Positions 28,419 through 37,602 of a stretch of 64,000 nt of DNA are shown piece after piece (position 1 is the stretch's first letter; each line of letters starts with the position of its first letter). Location: positions 54,761 to 118,760 of the forward strand of contig NZ_JAUOQE010000009.1 of the NCBI RefSeq assembly GCF_030547545.1, given 5' to 3'. Source of the stretch: Amphritea sp. 1_MG-2023 (lineage in GTDB: Bacteria > Pseudomonadota > Gammaproteobacteria > Pseudomonadales > Balneatricaceae). A model generated the notes under the pieces. It worked only from the letters and a program-made list of their open reading frames with translations, did not search any database and was not told the origin of the DNA. The translations under genes were made by a program, and so were the position numbers.

Positions 28419-29030
28419 ATGACTTTAACTGCTTGGCTCTCCCTCCTCGCTATCTGCTGCTTGGGTGCCATGTCGCCCGGACCAAGCCTCGCCGTCGTCC
28501 TTAAGCAAACCGTCAGTAACAGTCGCGGCCACGGCTTAGCTGCTAGTTGGTTCCATGCCGCAGGTGTTGGCCTCTGGGCTTTCGCAACGATTTCGGGTCT
28601 GGCGATTGTCGTCGCGCAATCTCAATTAGCGTTTCAGGTAATTACTTGGTTAGGTGCAGGTTATCTAGCCTGGATCGGCGTTAAAGCAATTCGGGCCGGT
28701 AAGGATTCGGCTTTTGGTGTGCAGGGAGGCAAACAGGCATCGATACTGACGGCGGGTATCGAAGGGGCGACCATCTCAGTCCTCAACCCCAAACTAGCGA
28801 TCTTCTTTATCGCCCTGTTCTCGCAATTTGTCAGCCCAGATGCCAGCTTTACCGATCATATAATCATGACCGCCACCGCCGCACTGGTAGATGGTCTTTG
28901 GTATACATTGGTCGTATTTTTGTTATCTCACGGCCCAGTATTAAAAACGCTACAGAAACGCAGTCAATGGGTTAACCGTCTCACAGGCGGCATTTTGATC
29001 GCACTGGCTGCTCGGGTTGTCACATTGTAA
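28419..29030 (+). CDS. LysE/RhtB-family amino-acid exporter
   Basis: About 203 residues with six hydrophobic helices. The family signature GAMSPGPSLAVVLKQTV is at about residues 16-32, with NPKLAIFFIALFSQFV around 122-137. RhtB/LysE proteins export amino acids such as threonine, homoserine or lysine. The ATG at 28419 gives the usual family length; an upstream in-frame GTG at 28365 would add a non-conserved 18-residue extension. Confidence 0.88.
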   Translation: MTLTAWLSLLAICCLGAMSPGPSLAVVLKQTVSNSRGHGLAASWFHAAGVGLWAFATISGLAIVVAQSQLAFQVITWLGAGYLAWIGVKAIRAGKDSAFGVQGGKQASILTAGIEGATISVLNPKLAIFFIALFSQFVSPDASFTDHIIMTATAALVDGLWYTLVVFLLSHGPVLKTLQKRSQWVNRLTGGILIALAARVVTL

Positions 29031-29153
29031 TCATAGGGCGCTGATGAGCCTGCGAACCGCAACATCATCCACAAGCCAAACACAACAATAATCTATCCTC
29101 AGGGAAATCCGCTAGCGCAACAGGTTTGAGTCGACTTAACACTGAGAACTCGC

Positions 29154-29780
29154 TCATAATTTTTTGGCAATTATAAACACATCGATACCTTGCGGCCCAT
29201 GATGCCACTGCCGCTCTATGGAAAACCCAGCATTTTTGATTTCGTCAGCTAATTGCGCTTCGCTAACAATGAAAATATCCGGTATAAGGCCTGTCAGTTT
29301 AAATAATGGCGCGATGAACTTGAGAAATCGAAAGCTCGAATTCCCTAAGCAGCCGGTACTACTGACAAAAACGCCTCCGGGCTTAAGAATTCTAGCAACC
29401 TCGGCTATCAGTTCAGTTCGATTTGCTACTAGATGAATTACATTTAACCCCAGAACAGCATCAAAACTACAAGCACCTGCATTGAAATCCTTTAGCGTGC
29501 CTAGCGTAAAAGCAACATTGTTTATTTCTGCTTTTGCAGCCTTACCCCGCGCAATTTCAATCATTTTCTGCGAAATATCAATTGCATCAATTTTACGTAC
29601 GGCGGCAGCATGATGAAGTGCAGTCGTTCCCGTTCCACAGCCAAACTCCAACACATGCATATCCTCAGAAAGAAATGCCTGTGTTTCAGCAAGTTTGTTT
29701 TGATACTTTTCTTCGTCAGGCACCGCTTTCTTGGAATATTTTTCCGCTGTTTTATCCCAAAATTTATCAGACTTTATCAT
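29154..29780 (-). CDS. SAM-dependent class I methyltransferase
   Basis: About 208 residues. Methyltransferase motif I VLEFGCGTGTTALHH is near residues 43-57, motif II IDAIDISQKMIEIAR near 65-79, and motif IV DAVLGLNVIHLV follows. The C-terminal part (KFIAPLFKLTGLIPDI) resembles UbiE/ArsM-like small-molecule methyltransferases, but the substrate is undefined. The ATG at 29780 has AGGAGAG six bases upstream; a longer upstream reading frame is not needed. The codon choice appears more AT-rich than its neighbours, hinting at a different origin. Confidence 0.87.
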   Translation of the reverse strand: MIKSDKFWDKTAEKYSKKAVPDEEKYQNKLAETQAFLSEDMHVLEFGCGTGTTALHHAAAVRKIDAIDISQKMIEIARGKAAKAEINNVAFTLGTLKDFNAGACSFDAVLGLNVIHLVANRTELIAEVARILKPGGVFVSSTGCLGNSSFRFLKFIAPLFKLTGLIPDIFIVSEAQLADEIKNAGFSIERQWHHGPQGIDVFIIAKKL

Positions 29781-29954
29781 CCGCTCTCCTGATTTATACC
29801 AATAAATTGTTCGCGTTACCTCAAAGACTGAGCACGCATAAAGCCGGTACAAAACGATCAATATTCAGCCACATAACAAGAAATTTTAACTCTATATAGC
29901 AAAAACTTAGCGTAAAAATAGATAGGTATTTTACAAAACAGCCCTATCTGTCGG

Positions 29955-30073
29955 GGCAGCATCCCTGCCATAAAACTGCCTTTAATCATAATAACCATAT
30001 GCCATTAAATCAAAGCGCTAGTTCGATTTTCAATCAATATTGATTTAATCGCGACGAGGGCGTCGCTCGCTAC
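29955..30073. repeat. 119-bp direct repeat, copy 1 (with REP-like hairpin)
   Basis: This segment recurs at 30604-30721 in the same orientation, with about six differences including one indel. The left end holds a GGCAG-catc-CTGCC hairpin. The right end (30050-30073) read on the minus strand starts GTAG and continues into a palindrome GCGACG/CGTCGC with a four-base loop, the layout of REP elements served by RAYT transposases. Confidence 0.9.
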
Positions 30074-30179
30074 AGTTGAGATAACAAGTACTTCACATCA
30101 TATGAGCGCTATTTTTGGCGCCTTTGTTAGAAAAAACGGCCGAGGTAAGCCTCTGATTTAACCCGCTTGAATATGCCGC

Positions 30180-30563
30180 TTAAAACCAAGCGACAATCAT
30201 CACACCAATACTAACCGCGATAACGACGCTTAAATGAAATTTTTTAATCTGAGTGTGCGGTATAGGGTTTATTGAACTTACTTCTAACTCCGCCTTACCG
30301 GCGCAAGCTTGAGCAATAATCGCGAACTGTTCCAGTTGTTTTTGACCCGCGATAAGTGCTTGATGATTTCCTATACAAAAAACAAGGTAAGCAGCAACAA
30401 TGGTCATGGGTTCTAAAAACGATTTTGGCGGAATGTCACTGCTGAGGACAAAACCGATCATTGCCAATGTGACGACACTAAAGTACCCCCATAGCTTATC
30501 CACTTGAGTATATTGTGTTTGGTATATCTTTATTGCTTCAAATGCTACTTTCAATTCACACAT
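30180..30563 (-). CDS. Small membrane protein of unknown function
   Basis: About 127 residues; not recognised. Two hydrophobic helices lie in the first half (about residues 24-40, WGYFSVVTLAMIGFVLS; and about 52-68, MTIVAAYLVFCIGN), then a soluble loop of about 45 residues, then a C-terminal helix (HLSVVIAVSIGVMIVAWF). The ATG at 30563 has AGGTG eight bases upstream; a GTG three codons earlier is possible. It sits alone between the two copies of the 119-bp repeat, in a small-cassette arrangement. No domain name is offered. Confidence 0.7.
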   Translation of the reverse strand: MCELKVAFEAIKIYQTQYTQVDKLWGYFSVVTLAMIGFVLSSDIPPKSFLEPMTIVAAYLVFCIGNHQALIAGQKQLEQFAIIAQACAGKAELEVSSINPIPHTQIKKFHLSVVIAVSIGVMIVAWF

Positions 30564-30603
30564 CAAAAACACCTAGTCATGTAACACTCACCTCAGCGAA
30601 GCT

Positions 30604-30721
30604 GGCAGCATCCCTGCCATAAAACTGCCTTTAATCATAATAACCATATGCCATTAAATCAAAGCGCTAGTTCGATCTTCAATCAGCATCGATTAATCGC
30701 GACGAAGGCGTCGCTCGCTAC
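30604..30721. repeat. 119-bp direct repeat, copy 2
   Basis: The second copy of the 29955-30073 repeat, same orientation, offset by 649 bp. Its REP-like end is at 30698-30721. It lies between the small membrane-protein gene and the terminator of the yeeN-like gene. Confidence 0.9.
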
Positions 30722-30870
30722 CCGTCATGATTGAGTATCTCTCCACAAGGGAGGTTAAATCTGAAAGGCATGTAAAAATACTTGGGCCCTTTCGAACCTC
30801 TGCAAGTCATGCAGCCTGTGACGTTCGAGCAACGCTTCTGTAACGTTTAAGCAGTGCATTAAACAAACAA

Positions 30871-30900
30871 AAAAGGCCGATGTTTTCACATCAGCCTCTT
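30871..30900 (-). terminator. Intrinsic terminator after the YeeN-type gene
   Basis: A bulged stem aggccgatg/catcagcct (30874-30897) is followed on the minus strand by a run of T (A-run at 30868-30874). It lies about 30 bp past the stop of the leftward gene at 30926. Confidence 0.82.
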
Positions 30901-30925
30901 TTATTGCTTAGCACGATGGCGCGAG

Positions 30926-31651
30926 TTACTCGTCCGGCATCTCTACGTTATGGTAAACCTCTTGAACGTCTTCTACATCGTTCAACATCTCTAAAAAGGT
31001 TTCGAACTGTTCAAGGTCTTCACCGGCCAGTTCAACATAGGTTTGAGGAATGAAGGTGATCTCTTCTACCTCGACCACAAGATCGGGATAGGCTTCATGC
31101 AAGGCTGTCTTCGTTTTAAAAAACTCGGTATGCGGTGCGTAAACAGTGATGTTGCCATCTTCGCTTTCGACCTCGGTCACATCAACATCGGCTTCCATGA
31201 GCGTTTCGAGAATTTCATCTTCATCGTCATGGGGAAAAACGAATACAGCCTGATGATCAAACATATGGGCAACCGTGCCCTGACCACCCAACTTGGCTTT
31301 ACCCTTGTTGAACGCCACTCGAACATCACCAAACGTACGGTTGTTATTATCGGTCAGGCAATCGGCGATAACCATGCAGCCACCAGGACCAAAGCCTTCA
31401 TAGCGAGTTGGCAGGAAATCTTCACCACCGCCGCCTGCAGCCTTGTCGATCGCTTTTTCTATCACGTGGGCCGGTACTTGATCTTTTTTGGCTTTCTCGA
31501 TGAGGCGACGCAGAGACAGGTTACCCTCAGGATCGACGCCACCATTTTTTGCAACAACATAGATCTCTTTGCCATACTTGGCATATACCTTGGATTTAGC
31601 TCCCTGAGTCTTAGCCATGGAAGCCTTACGTACTTCAAACTTTCTTCCCAT
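30926..31651 (-). CDS. yeeN: YebC/PmpR/TACO1-family protein, YeeN subtype
   Basis: A 241-residue member of the YebC family. Seen: [14 protein letters not shown] at the N-terminus, [20 protein letters not shown] near 47-66, [12 protein letters not shown], and [19 protein letters not shown] near 84-102. The MGRK start and the ending EVYHNVEMP match the YeeN branch better than RuvC-linked YebC (which starts MAGHSKW). Members bind the ribosome or DNA and are described either as transcription factors or as translation factors for proline-rich stretches. Here it follows clpX, in the position usually occupied by lon in proteobacteria. Confidence 0.9.
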   Translation of the reverse strand: MGRKFEVRKASMAKTQGAKSKVYAKYGKEIYVVAKNGGVDPEGNLSLRRLIEKAKKDQVPAHVIEKAIDKAAGGGGEDFLPTRYEGFGPGGCMVIADCLTDNNNRTFGDVRVAFNKGKAKLGGQGTVAHMFDHQAVFVFPHDDEDEILETLMEADVDVTEVESEDGNITVYAPHTEFFKTKTALHEAYPDLVVEVEEITFIPQTYVELAGEDLEQFETFLEMLNDVEDVQEVYHNVEMPDE

Positions 31652-31776
31652 TGGAAAATCTCTTTCTTACATTAAGGCAGGCACTCATTCTAATCGCTAG
31701 CCCGCCTAAGCTCTAGTGTATGCATCCTATTTTAAGCCAAACCCGCGCTTATCCTAGGAGCTTGTGTGCGACACAC

Positions 31777-31798
31777 AAAAAACGCGCCGAGGGCGCGT
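31777..31798 (-). terminator. Intrinsic terminator after clpX
   Basis: A perfect 7-bp GC-rich stem, acgcgcc/ggcgcgt, around a GAG loop at 31782-31798, runs into a T-run on the minus strand (A-run at 31777-31782). It closes the clpX transcript before the yeeN-type gene. Confidence 0.85.
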
Positions 31799-31817
31799 CT
31801 TTATCTATCTTTGCTAA

Positions 31818-33113
31818 TCAGTCTTCTGACGCCGCTTTTGGCGCGTCCTGATTTTCATAGATAAGAATTGGATCAGAGTCTCCGGTGATAACACCTTCAT
31901 CAATAACAACCTTAGAAATGCCTTTCTCAGAAGGCAGGCTATACATGATATCCAGCAGATGCTCTTCAAGGATAGAACGCAAACCACGGGCACCTGTTTT
32001 ACGCTCTAACGCTTTGGCAGCCACGGCCTTGAGCGCGTCTTCACGGAAATCTAAGTCAGCGCCTTCCATACCAAACAAAGCCGTATACTGCTTCGTCAGT
32101 GAGTTCTTAGGCTCGGTCAAAATCTGAATCAGCGCTTCTTCGTCCAGCTCGGTCAGTGTGGCAATCATCGGTAGACGACCCACAAACTCTGGAATCAGAC
32201 CGTACTTAACCAGATCTTCAGATTCGAGATCGACCAGCACATCGGTGACTTTCTTGGTTTCTTCTTTGCTGATAACCGCCGCATTGAAGCCAATAGAGCT
32301 TTTCTCACTACGATGTTTGATAACTTGATCAAGCCCAGCAAAAGCGCCACCACAGATAAACAGAATATTCGAGGTATCAACCTGTAAAAATTCTTGCTGC
32401 GGATGCTTACGTCCACCTTGCGGTGGTACAGAGGCAACCGTACCTTCGATCAGCTTCAACAGCGCCTGCTGTACGCCTTCACCACTGACATCACGGGTGA
32501 TGGATGGGTTATCTGATTTACGTGAGATCTTATCGATCTCATCGATGTAAACAATACCCAGCTGCGCCTTCTCGACATCATAATCGCACTTTTGCAGCAG
32601 CTTTTGGATGATGTTTTCAACATCCTCACCCACATAACCCGCTTCGGTCAAGGTGGTTGCATCCGCAATCGTAAACGGCACGTTCAACATCCGCGCCAAG
32701 GTTTGCGCCAACAATGTTTTACCACTACCGGTGGGGCCTATCAGCAAGATATTACTCTTACCCAGTTCAACATCGGTGTCGCCTGCGGTTTGCTGAAAAC
32801 GCAACCGCTTGTAGTGGTTATAAACCGCGACGGACAGTACTTTCTTGGCCCGTTCTTGACCAATAACGTAAGCATCCAGATTATTTTTTATCTCAGCCGG
32901 AGTCGGCAGGTGATCCCCATCTTCTTGTGGAGCTTCTGCGTCTTGAATCTCCTCTTTGATGATGTCGTTACAAAGATCGACACATTCATCACAGATAAAA
33001 ACAGACGGACCTGCAATCAGTTTTTTAACCTCGTCCTGGCTTTTACCACAGAAAGAGCAATACAGCAGCTTGCTGTCATCGCCTCCCTCTTTACCGTTGA
33101 TATCGTCAGACAT
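31818..33113 (-). CDS. clpX: ATP-dependent Clp protease ATP-binding subunit ClpX
   Basis: A full-length 431-residue AAA+ unfoldase. The N-terminal C4 zinc-binding domain is present ([10 protein letters not shown] and CDECVDLC), as are Walker A GPTGSGKT, Walker [11 protein letters not shown], the pore loop GYVGEDVE and sensor/arginine-finger segments, plus the IGF loop in [10 protein letters not shown] for ClpP docking. It delivers tagged substrates to ClpP, encoded just upstream with a 146-bp gap. Confidence 0.98.
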   Translation of the reverse strand: MSDDINGKEGGDDSKLLYCSFCGKSQDEVKKLIAGPSVFICDECVDLCNDIIKEEIQDAEAPQEDGDHLPTPAEIKNNLDAYVIGQERAKKVLSVAVYNHYKRLRFQQTAGDTDVELGKSNILLIGPTGSGKTLLAQTLARMLNVPFTIADATTLTEAGYVGEDVENIIQKLLQKCDYDVEKAQLGIVYIDEIDKISRKSDNPSITRDVSGEGVQQALLKLIEGTVASVPPQGGRKHPQQEFLQVDTSNILFICGGAFAGLDQVIKHRSEKSSIGFNAAVISKEETKKVTDVLVDLESEDLVKYGLIPEFVGRLPMIATLTELDEEALIQILTEPKNSLTKQYTALFGMEGADLDFREDALKAVAAKALERKTGARGLRSILEEHLLDIMYSLPSEKGISKVVIDEGVITGDSDPILIYENQDAPKAASED

Positions 33114-33259
33114 TCAACTTCCTCTATTTGTCCCAACCAAGCTGACTAGTCAGGCCCTTTAATTTCTTTATCGCGTTAGCCACAGTATAGCGAACAATGT
33201 GCACCGTATGACATCAAACTTCAAGCGAGGTGCACCATCTAAACAACCTGACAAGCCCT

Positions 33260-33880
33260 TTAACGACGACTCATTACCTGATCGATTAGGCCATATTCAA
33301 CCGCTTGCTCAGGTGACATAAAGTTATCCCGATCAGTATCTTTACTGATGGTAGTCATATCTTGACCGGTGTGATGCGACATAATGCTATTTAATTTGTC
33401 ACGAATACTCAAAATTTCTTGAGTATGGATCTCAATATCAGTCGCTTGCCCCTGATAACCGCCCAACGGCTGATGAATCATCATGCGCGAATGCGGCAAA
33501 CAGAAACGCTTGCCCGCCGCGCCACCCGTCAACAGTAAAGCGCCCATGCTGGCGGCCTGACCGATACACATCGTGCTAACGTCTGGCTTAATAAACTGCA
33601 TGGTGTCATAGATAGACAAGCCTGCGGTTACCGAACCACCGGGCGAATTAATATACAGATGAATATCTTTATCCGGATTTTCAGATTCCAGAAAAAGAAG
33701 CTGAGCAACCACCAGATTAGCCATATGATCTTCAACCTGGCCAATCATGAAAATAACACGCTCTTTCAGTAATCGAGAGTAGATGTCGTAAGAACGCTCA
33801 CCACGTGCTGATTGCTCAACAACCATGGGCACCAGACCACTGCTAGTAATTACGGTAGGGCCATCATAAAAATCCGACAT
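33260..33880 (-). CDS. clpP: ATP-dependent Clp protease proteolytic subunit ClpP
   Basis: A 206-residue serine protease. The catalytic serine is in [11 protein letters not shown], the histidine in [11 protein letters not shown] and the aspartate in the [11 protein letters not shown] region near the C-terminus, all in their usual places. It assembles tetradecamers with ClpX or ClpA. It lies downstream of tig, with a terminator-like hairpin between them, so part of its expression probably comes from its own promoter. Confidence 0.98.
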   Translation of the reverse strand: MSDFYDGPTVITSSGLVPMVVEQSARGERSYDIYSRLLKERVIFMIGQVEDHMANLVVAQLLFLESENPDKDIHLYINSPGGSVTAGLSIYDTMQFIKPDVSTMCIGQAASMGALLLTGGAAGKRFCLPHSRMMIHQPLGGYQGQATDIEIHTQEILSIRDKLNSIMSHHTGQDMTTISKDTDRDNFMSPEQAVEYGLIDQVMSRR

Positions 33881-33928
33881 TGAATTCTCTCCTAGATCCT
33901 TGACAACGTGCTCATCGCACGTCCAGAA

Positions 33929-33968
33929 AAAAAAACGGCGGCCGACCTTAAGCCGACAACCGTTCTTT
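33929..33968 (-). terminator. Intrinsic terminator between tig and clpP
   Basis: On the minus strand, stem AACGG...CCGTT enclosing CGGC/GCCG pairing (33935-33965) ends in a run of about eight T (A-run at 33927-33935). It would end most tig transcripts before clpP. Confidence 0.78.
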
Positions 33969-33995
33969 TATAAACGCAATTAAGGCGAAGGGCAA

Positions 33996-35327
33996 TTACG
34001 CCTCTTCAACTTCTTCAGCAGCCGGTGCTGCAGGCTTGATTGCGTCTTCATAGCTTAGTTCAGTTTCGCTAACTTTAGCAGACTCAAGCAGCAGATCCAA
34101 AACTTGATCTTCCAGAACCAGATTCTGGATCTGATTCAGCATCTCTTGATTGCTGTAATACCAGTCGATCACTTCTTGTGGCTCTTGATAAGTGGCAGCC
34201 TGCTCTTCAACAGTCGCACGCACACGATCATCATCTACTTTCAGTTCGTTAGCTTTAACAACTTCAGAGACCAACAGACCGACTTTAACACGCTTTTCAG
34301 CCTGTTCAGAGAACATCTCTTTCGGCAGCATGTTAGGATCGATATTGGCATCCGCACCACCAAACTGCTGAATCGCTTGACGACGCATCGCATCAATCTC
34401 ACCATCGATCAGCGCGGCAGGCACATCAATCGCATTCACTTCAACCAGCTTACCGAAGACTGCTTCTTTTAGCTTAGACTTCAGCGCTTGCTTCAGTTCA
34501 CGCTCCATGTTTTTGCGTACTTCAACCTTAAAGTTTTCAACGCTGTTTTCTGCGATACCAAACTTAGCGAAGAACTCTTCGTTCAGTTCTGGCAGTACTT
34601 GAACAGAAACTTTGTTCACCTTAACACTGAACTTAGCATCTTTACCTTTCAGGTTTTCAGCGTGGTATTCTTCAGGGAAAGTAACGTTTACTTCTTTCTC
34701 TTCACCCGCTTTAACACCTTCCAGTGCTGTTTCAAAGCCAGGGATCATTGTATTAGAGCCTAATACCAGATCCATACCGGTCGCCGTGCCGCCATCGAAA
34801 GCTTCACCATCGATAGTGCCTTCAAAATCGATGTTCAGTTGATCGCCTTCAGCCGCTGCTTTATCCGCTTCTTCATAAGCGGCTTGCTGCTTCTGCAGAG
34901 TATCGATCATCTGATCAAGATCAGCGTCTTTTACTTCAGCGGAATTCTTTTCGATCTCAACGCTGGAGAAATCAGCTAGCGCGATTTCAGGATACACTTC
35001 AAACGTTGCCGTGTAAGCGAAATCTTCGCCCTCTTTGTCGGTTTTGAATTCAACATTTGGGCCGCCAGCGGGTGTCAGGTTTTCCTGCTCAATCGCTTCA
35101 TAGAAGCTCTGCTGCACAACCTCACCGATGACTTCCTGACGGATACCTTGGCCGTAGCGCTTCTTAACCACCTTAACTGGCACCTTACCAGGACGAAAGC
35201 CGTCCAGACGAACAGTACGAGCTGTCTGTTGAACACGCTTGGCTACATCGTTGTCAACACGATCAGCAGGTACAACAACAGTCAGTTGACGCTCAAGACC
35301 AGTAGTAGTTTCTACGGATACTTGCAT
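33996..35327 (-). CDS. tig: Trigger factor (ribosome-associated chaperone and PPIase)
   Basis: About 443 residues. The N-terminal ribosome-binding domain has the docking loop GFRPGKVPVK near residue 43 (canonical GFRxGKxP). The FKBP-type PPIase domain covers about 160-245 (GDQLNIDFEGTIDGEAFDGG; GMDLVLGSNTMIPGFE), and the helical substrate-holding C-terminal domain ends acidic (EEVEEA). Start set at ATG 35327 (MQVSVETTTGLER), with GAGGAA upstream; the four-codon longer GTG/ATG reading is not supported by alignment to known trigger factors. Confidence 0.97.
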   Translation of the reverse strand: MQVSVETTTGLERQLTVVVPADRVDNDVAKRVQQTARTVRLDGFRPGKVPVKVVKKRYGQGIRQEVIGEVVQQSFYEAIEQENLTPAGGPNVEFKTDKEGEDFAYTATFEVYPEIALADFSSVEIEKNSAEVKDADLDQMIDTLQKQQAAYEEADKAAAEGDQLNIDFEGTIDGEAFDGGTATGMDLVLGSNTMIPGFETALEGVKAGEEKEVNVTFPEEYHAENLKGKDAKFSVKVNKVSVQVLPELNEEFFAKFGIAENSVENFKVEVRKNMERELKQALKSKLKEAVFGKLVEVNAIDVPAALIDGEIDAMRRQAIQQFGGADANIDPNMLPKEMFSEQAEKRVKVGLLVSEVVKANELKVDDDRVRATVEEQAATYQEPQEVIDWYYSNQEMLNQIQNLVLEDQVLDLLLESAKVSETELSYEDAIKPAAPAAEEVEEA

Positions 35328-35442
35328 GGAATTCCTCACAAAATTATTTGTATCGTAACAAATCTGAAAATTGATCTATCGTTTACCCTCATACCGAGGC
35401 TGAGGCGCTTCACAATAGATACCAGAATTTCTAAAGGGCGAA

Positions 35443-35471
35443 ATTGTCGGGGAAGCGGTGCTATTAGTCAA
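35443..35471 (-). promoter_or_regulatory. Candidate sigma-70 promoter for tig
   Basis: On the minus strand TTGACT (35471-35466), a 17-bp spacer, then GACAAT (35448-35443). It would begin transcription near 35436, giving a leader of about 110 nt before tig. Spacing is ideal and the -35 is strong; the -10 has two mismatches. Confidence 0.5.
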
Positions 35472-35580
35472 GCGAAAAGCGTTGAATATCAACGGATGCA
35501 AGATAAATGCACGGTTCTCTAACAAAAGGAGTCAATATTAATTTAAAAAGAGGGAGGTGAAATATGGAACAAATAAGAAA

Positions 35581-35656
35581 TGGGGTGGACGATGGGGTTT
35601 GAACCCACGACCGCCGGAATCACAATCCGGAGCTCTACCAACTGAGCTACGCCCAC
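35581..35656 (-). tRNA. tRNA-His (GUG)
   Basis: A 76-nt tRNA on the minus strand with a GTGGGCG acceptor start, D-loop AGCTCAGTTGGTAGAGC, anticodon loop ATTGTGATT with GTG anticodon, T-loop GGTTCAAACC and encoded CCA. It is identical over its length to the copy at 35829-35904. Confidence 0.97.
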
Positions 35657-35680
35657 CACAGGCGTCTTCCTAAGAAGTAA

Positions 35681-35765
35681 TGGTGCGAGTGGGGAGACTC
35701 GAACTCCCACACCGTAAGATACTGGTACCTAAAACCAGCGCGTCTACCAATTCCGCCACACTCGC
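35681..35765 (-). tRNA. tRNA-Leu (UAG)
   Basis: An 85-nt type II tRNA on the minus strand beginning GCGAGTG, with anticodon loop TTTAGGT (anticodon TAG), a variable arm TATCTTACGGTG, T-loop GTTCGAGTC and encoded CCA. Confidence 0.96.
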
Positions 35766-35828
35766 ATAAAACACTGTTTGCTATCGTTGGAGTGGCATTA
35801 CTATACCACAATTATGATAGCGATGTAC

Positions 35829-35904
35829 TGGGGTGGACGATGGGGTTTGAACCCACGACCGCCGGAATCACAATCCGGAGCTCTACCAACTGAGCTACGC
35901 CCAC
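35829..35904 (-). tRNA. tRNA-His (GUG), second copy
   Basis: A second 76-nt tRNA-His, same sequence as the one at 35581-35656, 63 nt upstream of tRNA-Leu in the direction of transcription. Encoded CCA is present. Confidence 0.97.
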
Positions 35905-35939
35905 CACTACGTACATTTTGACACTTTGTCAGACCTTGC

Positions 35940-36015
35940 TGGCGCGCCCGGCAGGGGTCGAACCTGCAACCGCTCGCTTAGAAGGCGAGTGCTCTATCCA
36001 TTGAGCTACGGGCGC
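35940..36015 (-). tRNA. tRNA-Arg (UCU)
   Basis: A 76-nt tRNA on the minus strand beginning GCGCCCG, D-arm GTAGCTCAATGGATAGAGC, anticodon stem-loop CTCGC-CTTCTAA-GCGAG with anticodon TCT, T-loop GGTTCGACCC and encoded CCA. First gene of the Arg-His-Leu-His unit. Confidence 0.97.
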
Positions 36016-36082
36016 CTGACACTGCCCGATCTCATCCAAGGTAAGCTGCAACACCGTAGTGCTTCGTGCCCCTCTTCAAGAT

Positions 36083-36118
36083 GGAGCGCATAATATATAT
36101 CGAGTGTTATCTCGTCAA
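36083..36118 (-). promoter_or_regulatory. Sigma-70 promoter of the tRNA operon with GC-rich discriminator
   Basis: On the minus strand TTGACG (36118-36113), exactly 17 bp, TATTAT (36095-36090), then GCGCTCC. A GCGC discriminator directly after the -10 is typical of stringently controlled stable-RNA promoters. The start site would be about 65 bp upstream of tRNA-Arg. Confidence 0.75.
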
Positions 36119-36525
36119 CACCCTTTTGGAAATTTAAGTAAAATAAACTACTTAGCCTGCTTATATCTCCCCCCTAGCTTCCCCTTCCCTCTTTTAGCCG
36201 CATGCCGATGCCGTAGTATGGTCCCTAGCCGTTAACATCATCGACTGTTTATCACCTATCGCCATGCATCCAGTATCGAGCATCGCTAGCATGCTTACTT
36301 GTTAGCCTTACAAAAACCATTCAGCGAGACGCCTTCTATTACGCTATTACGTCATAACGGCTGACTATACTGACCCTATAGTGATCGAGCAGTCCGCAAA
36401 ACATTGTAGCAATTGCGCTAATGCCCATTGATCATGCCGCTAACCGCGATTCCCCTTGGAGGAATAACGCAACCATGAGACAATCCGCGTCATCAAAATT
36501 AATGACTGAGGAAGACATTCGTAAG
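36119..36525. other. Intergenic region before folD
   Basis: About 400 bp between the tRNA promoter and folD. It contains an open in-frame extension of folD from 36421 that has no conserved sequence. No further element was recognised. Confidence 0.5.
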
Positions 36526-37377
36526 ATGAGCGCTCAGATAATTGACGGCAAGCAGATTGCCCAAAATGTTCGCGACCAAGTAGCCGTAGGTGTCAAAGCC
36601 CGCCTTGATATGGATAAACGTGCCCCATGTTTGGCTGTAATTTTAGTCGGCTTCGATCCCGCCTCTCAGGTATATGTCAGAAACAAGAAAAATGCCTGCA
36701 AAGAGGTTGGCATTGAATCGGTTTCCTACGATTTATCCGCAGACACCAACCAACAGCAACTCCTTACGTTGGTCGACACACTCAACAGCGATGACAACAT
36801 TGATGGTATTTTGGTGCAACTACCATTACCCGCGCATCTTGATGCGAATGAGATTCTTGAGCGTATTCGCCCGGAGAAAGATGTCGATGGCTTCCATCCG
36901 TTCAATTTAGGTCGACTAGCACAACGCTTACCGGCACTGCGCCCCTGCACACCGAAAGGCGTGATGACATTATTGGAATCCACGGGTCAAACGATTCGTG
37001 GTAAAGACGCCGTGATTGTCGGTGCATCTAACATTGTTGGTCGCCCAATGACGCTCGAACTGCTCCTCGCGGGCTGCACGACCACCACCACTCATCGATT
37101 TACCCAAGATCTCGCTGCACATGTTCAACGTGCGGATATTGTGGTTGTCGGTGTTGGCAGACCCGGACTGGTTAAAGGTGAATGGATTAAACCCGGCGCC
37201 ATCGTGATCGATGTAGGCATCAACCGTCTTGAAGATGGCCGCTTAGTTGGTGATGTCGACTATGCGGTTGCAGCAGAACGCGCTAGCTGGATCACTCCTG
37301 TCCCCGGCGGAGTTGGCCCCATGACGGTGGCAACACTCATGGAAAACACCTTGGAAGCCGCCAACAACCATAGCTAA
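36526..37377 (+). CDS. folD: Methylenetetrahydrofolate dehydrogenase/cyclohydrolase FolD
   Basis: A 283-residue bifunctional enzyme interconverting 5,10-methylene-, methenyl- and 10-formyl-THF with NADP. Seen: catalytic [13 protein letters not shown] (Tyr/Lys) near 50-62, [14 protein letters not shown] near 96-109, the NADP loop [13 protein letters not shown] near 163-175, and [18 protein letters not shown] near the C-terminus. Start set at ATG 36526 ([12 protein letters not shown]), matching E. coli FolD's MAAKIIDGKTIA; the 35-codon upstream extension is judged untranslated. Confidence 0.96.
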   Translation: MSAQIIDGKQIAQNVRDQVAVGVKARLDMDKRAPCLAVILVGFDPASQVYVRNKKNACKEVGIESVSYDLSADTNQQQLLTLVDTLNSDDNIDGILVQLPLPAHLDANEILERIRPEKDVDGFHPFNLGRLAQRLPALRPCTPKGVMTLLESTGQTIRGKDAVIVGASNIVGRPMTLELLLAGCTTTTTHRFTQDLAAHVQRADIVVVGVGRPGLVKGEWIKPGAIVIDVGINRLEDGRLVGDVDYAVAAERASWITPVPGGVGPMTVATLMENTLEAANNHS

Positions 37378-37394
37378 TCACAACGTTAGCCACG

Positions 37395-37441
37395 AAAAAG
37401 CCTTTTGGGTTCACTCATTGAGAACTTAAAAGGCTTTTTTA
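37395..37441 (+). terminator. Intrinsic terminator after folD
   Basis: A long imperfect stem, aaaagccttttgggttc against gagaacttaaaaggctttt, runs into TTTTTT. It would terminate folD transcripts before the next gene. Confidence 0.82.
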
Positions 37442-37602
37442 TTCGCGTCAGCCCCTACATCAAGCACTCAGTTTTCTCTGATCAGCCGAAACATGTAATT
37501 AAACTTAACGCCATCGACTATCATCATCCTTTCAGGATATTTTCAGTTTACTGTGAGATTATCCCCAGCACTCACTCCACTCTTGCCAAGCAGAGCCTGT
37601 TT

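Noticed and set aside
30088..30130. Possible integron attC site (taacaag ... tttgttag) next to the small membrane-protein gene
   Set aside because: The outer arms pair over only about seven bases, the right core does not fit GTTRRRY, and the inner pairing is weak. No integrase gene is visible. The flanking direct repeats explain the cassette-like look better.
31043..31675. 210-codon open frame antisense to the yeeN-type gene
   Set aside because: The sense strand encodes a complete conserved YebC-family protein; the antisense frame has no recognisable motif.
32592..33149. 185-codon open frame antisense to the 5' part of clpX
   Set aside because: clpX is fully conserved on the other strand, so this is a coding shadow.
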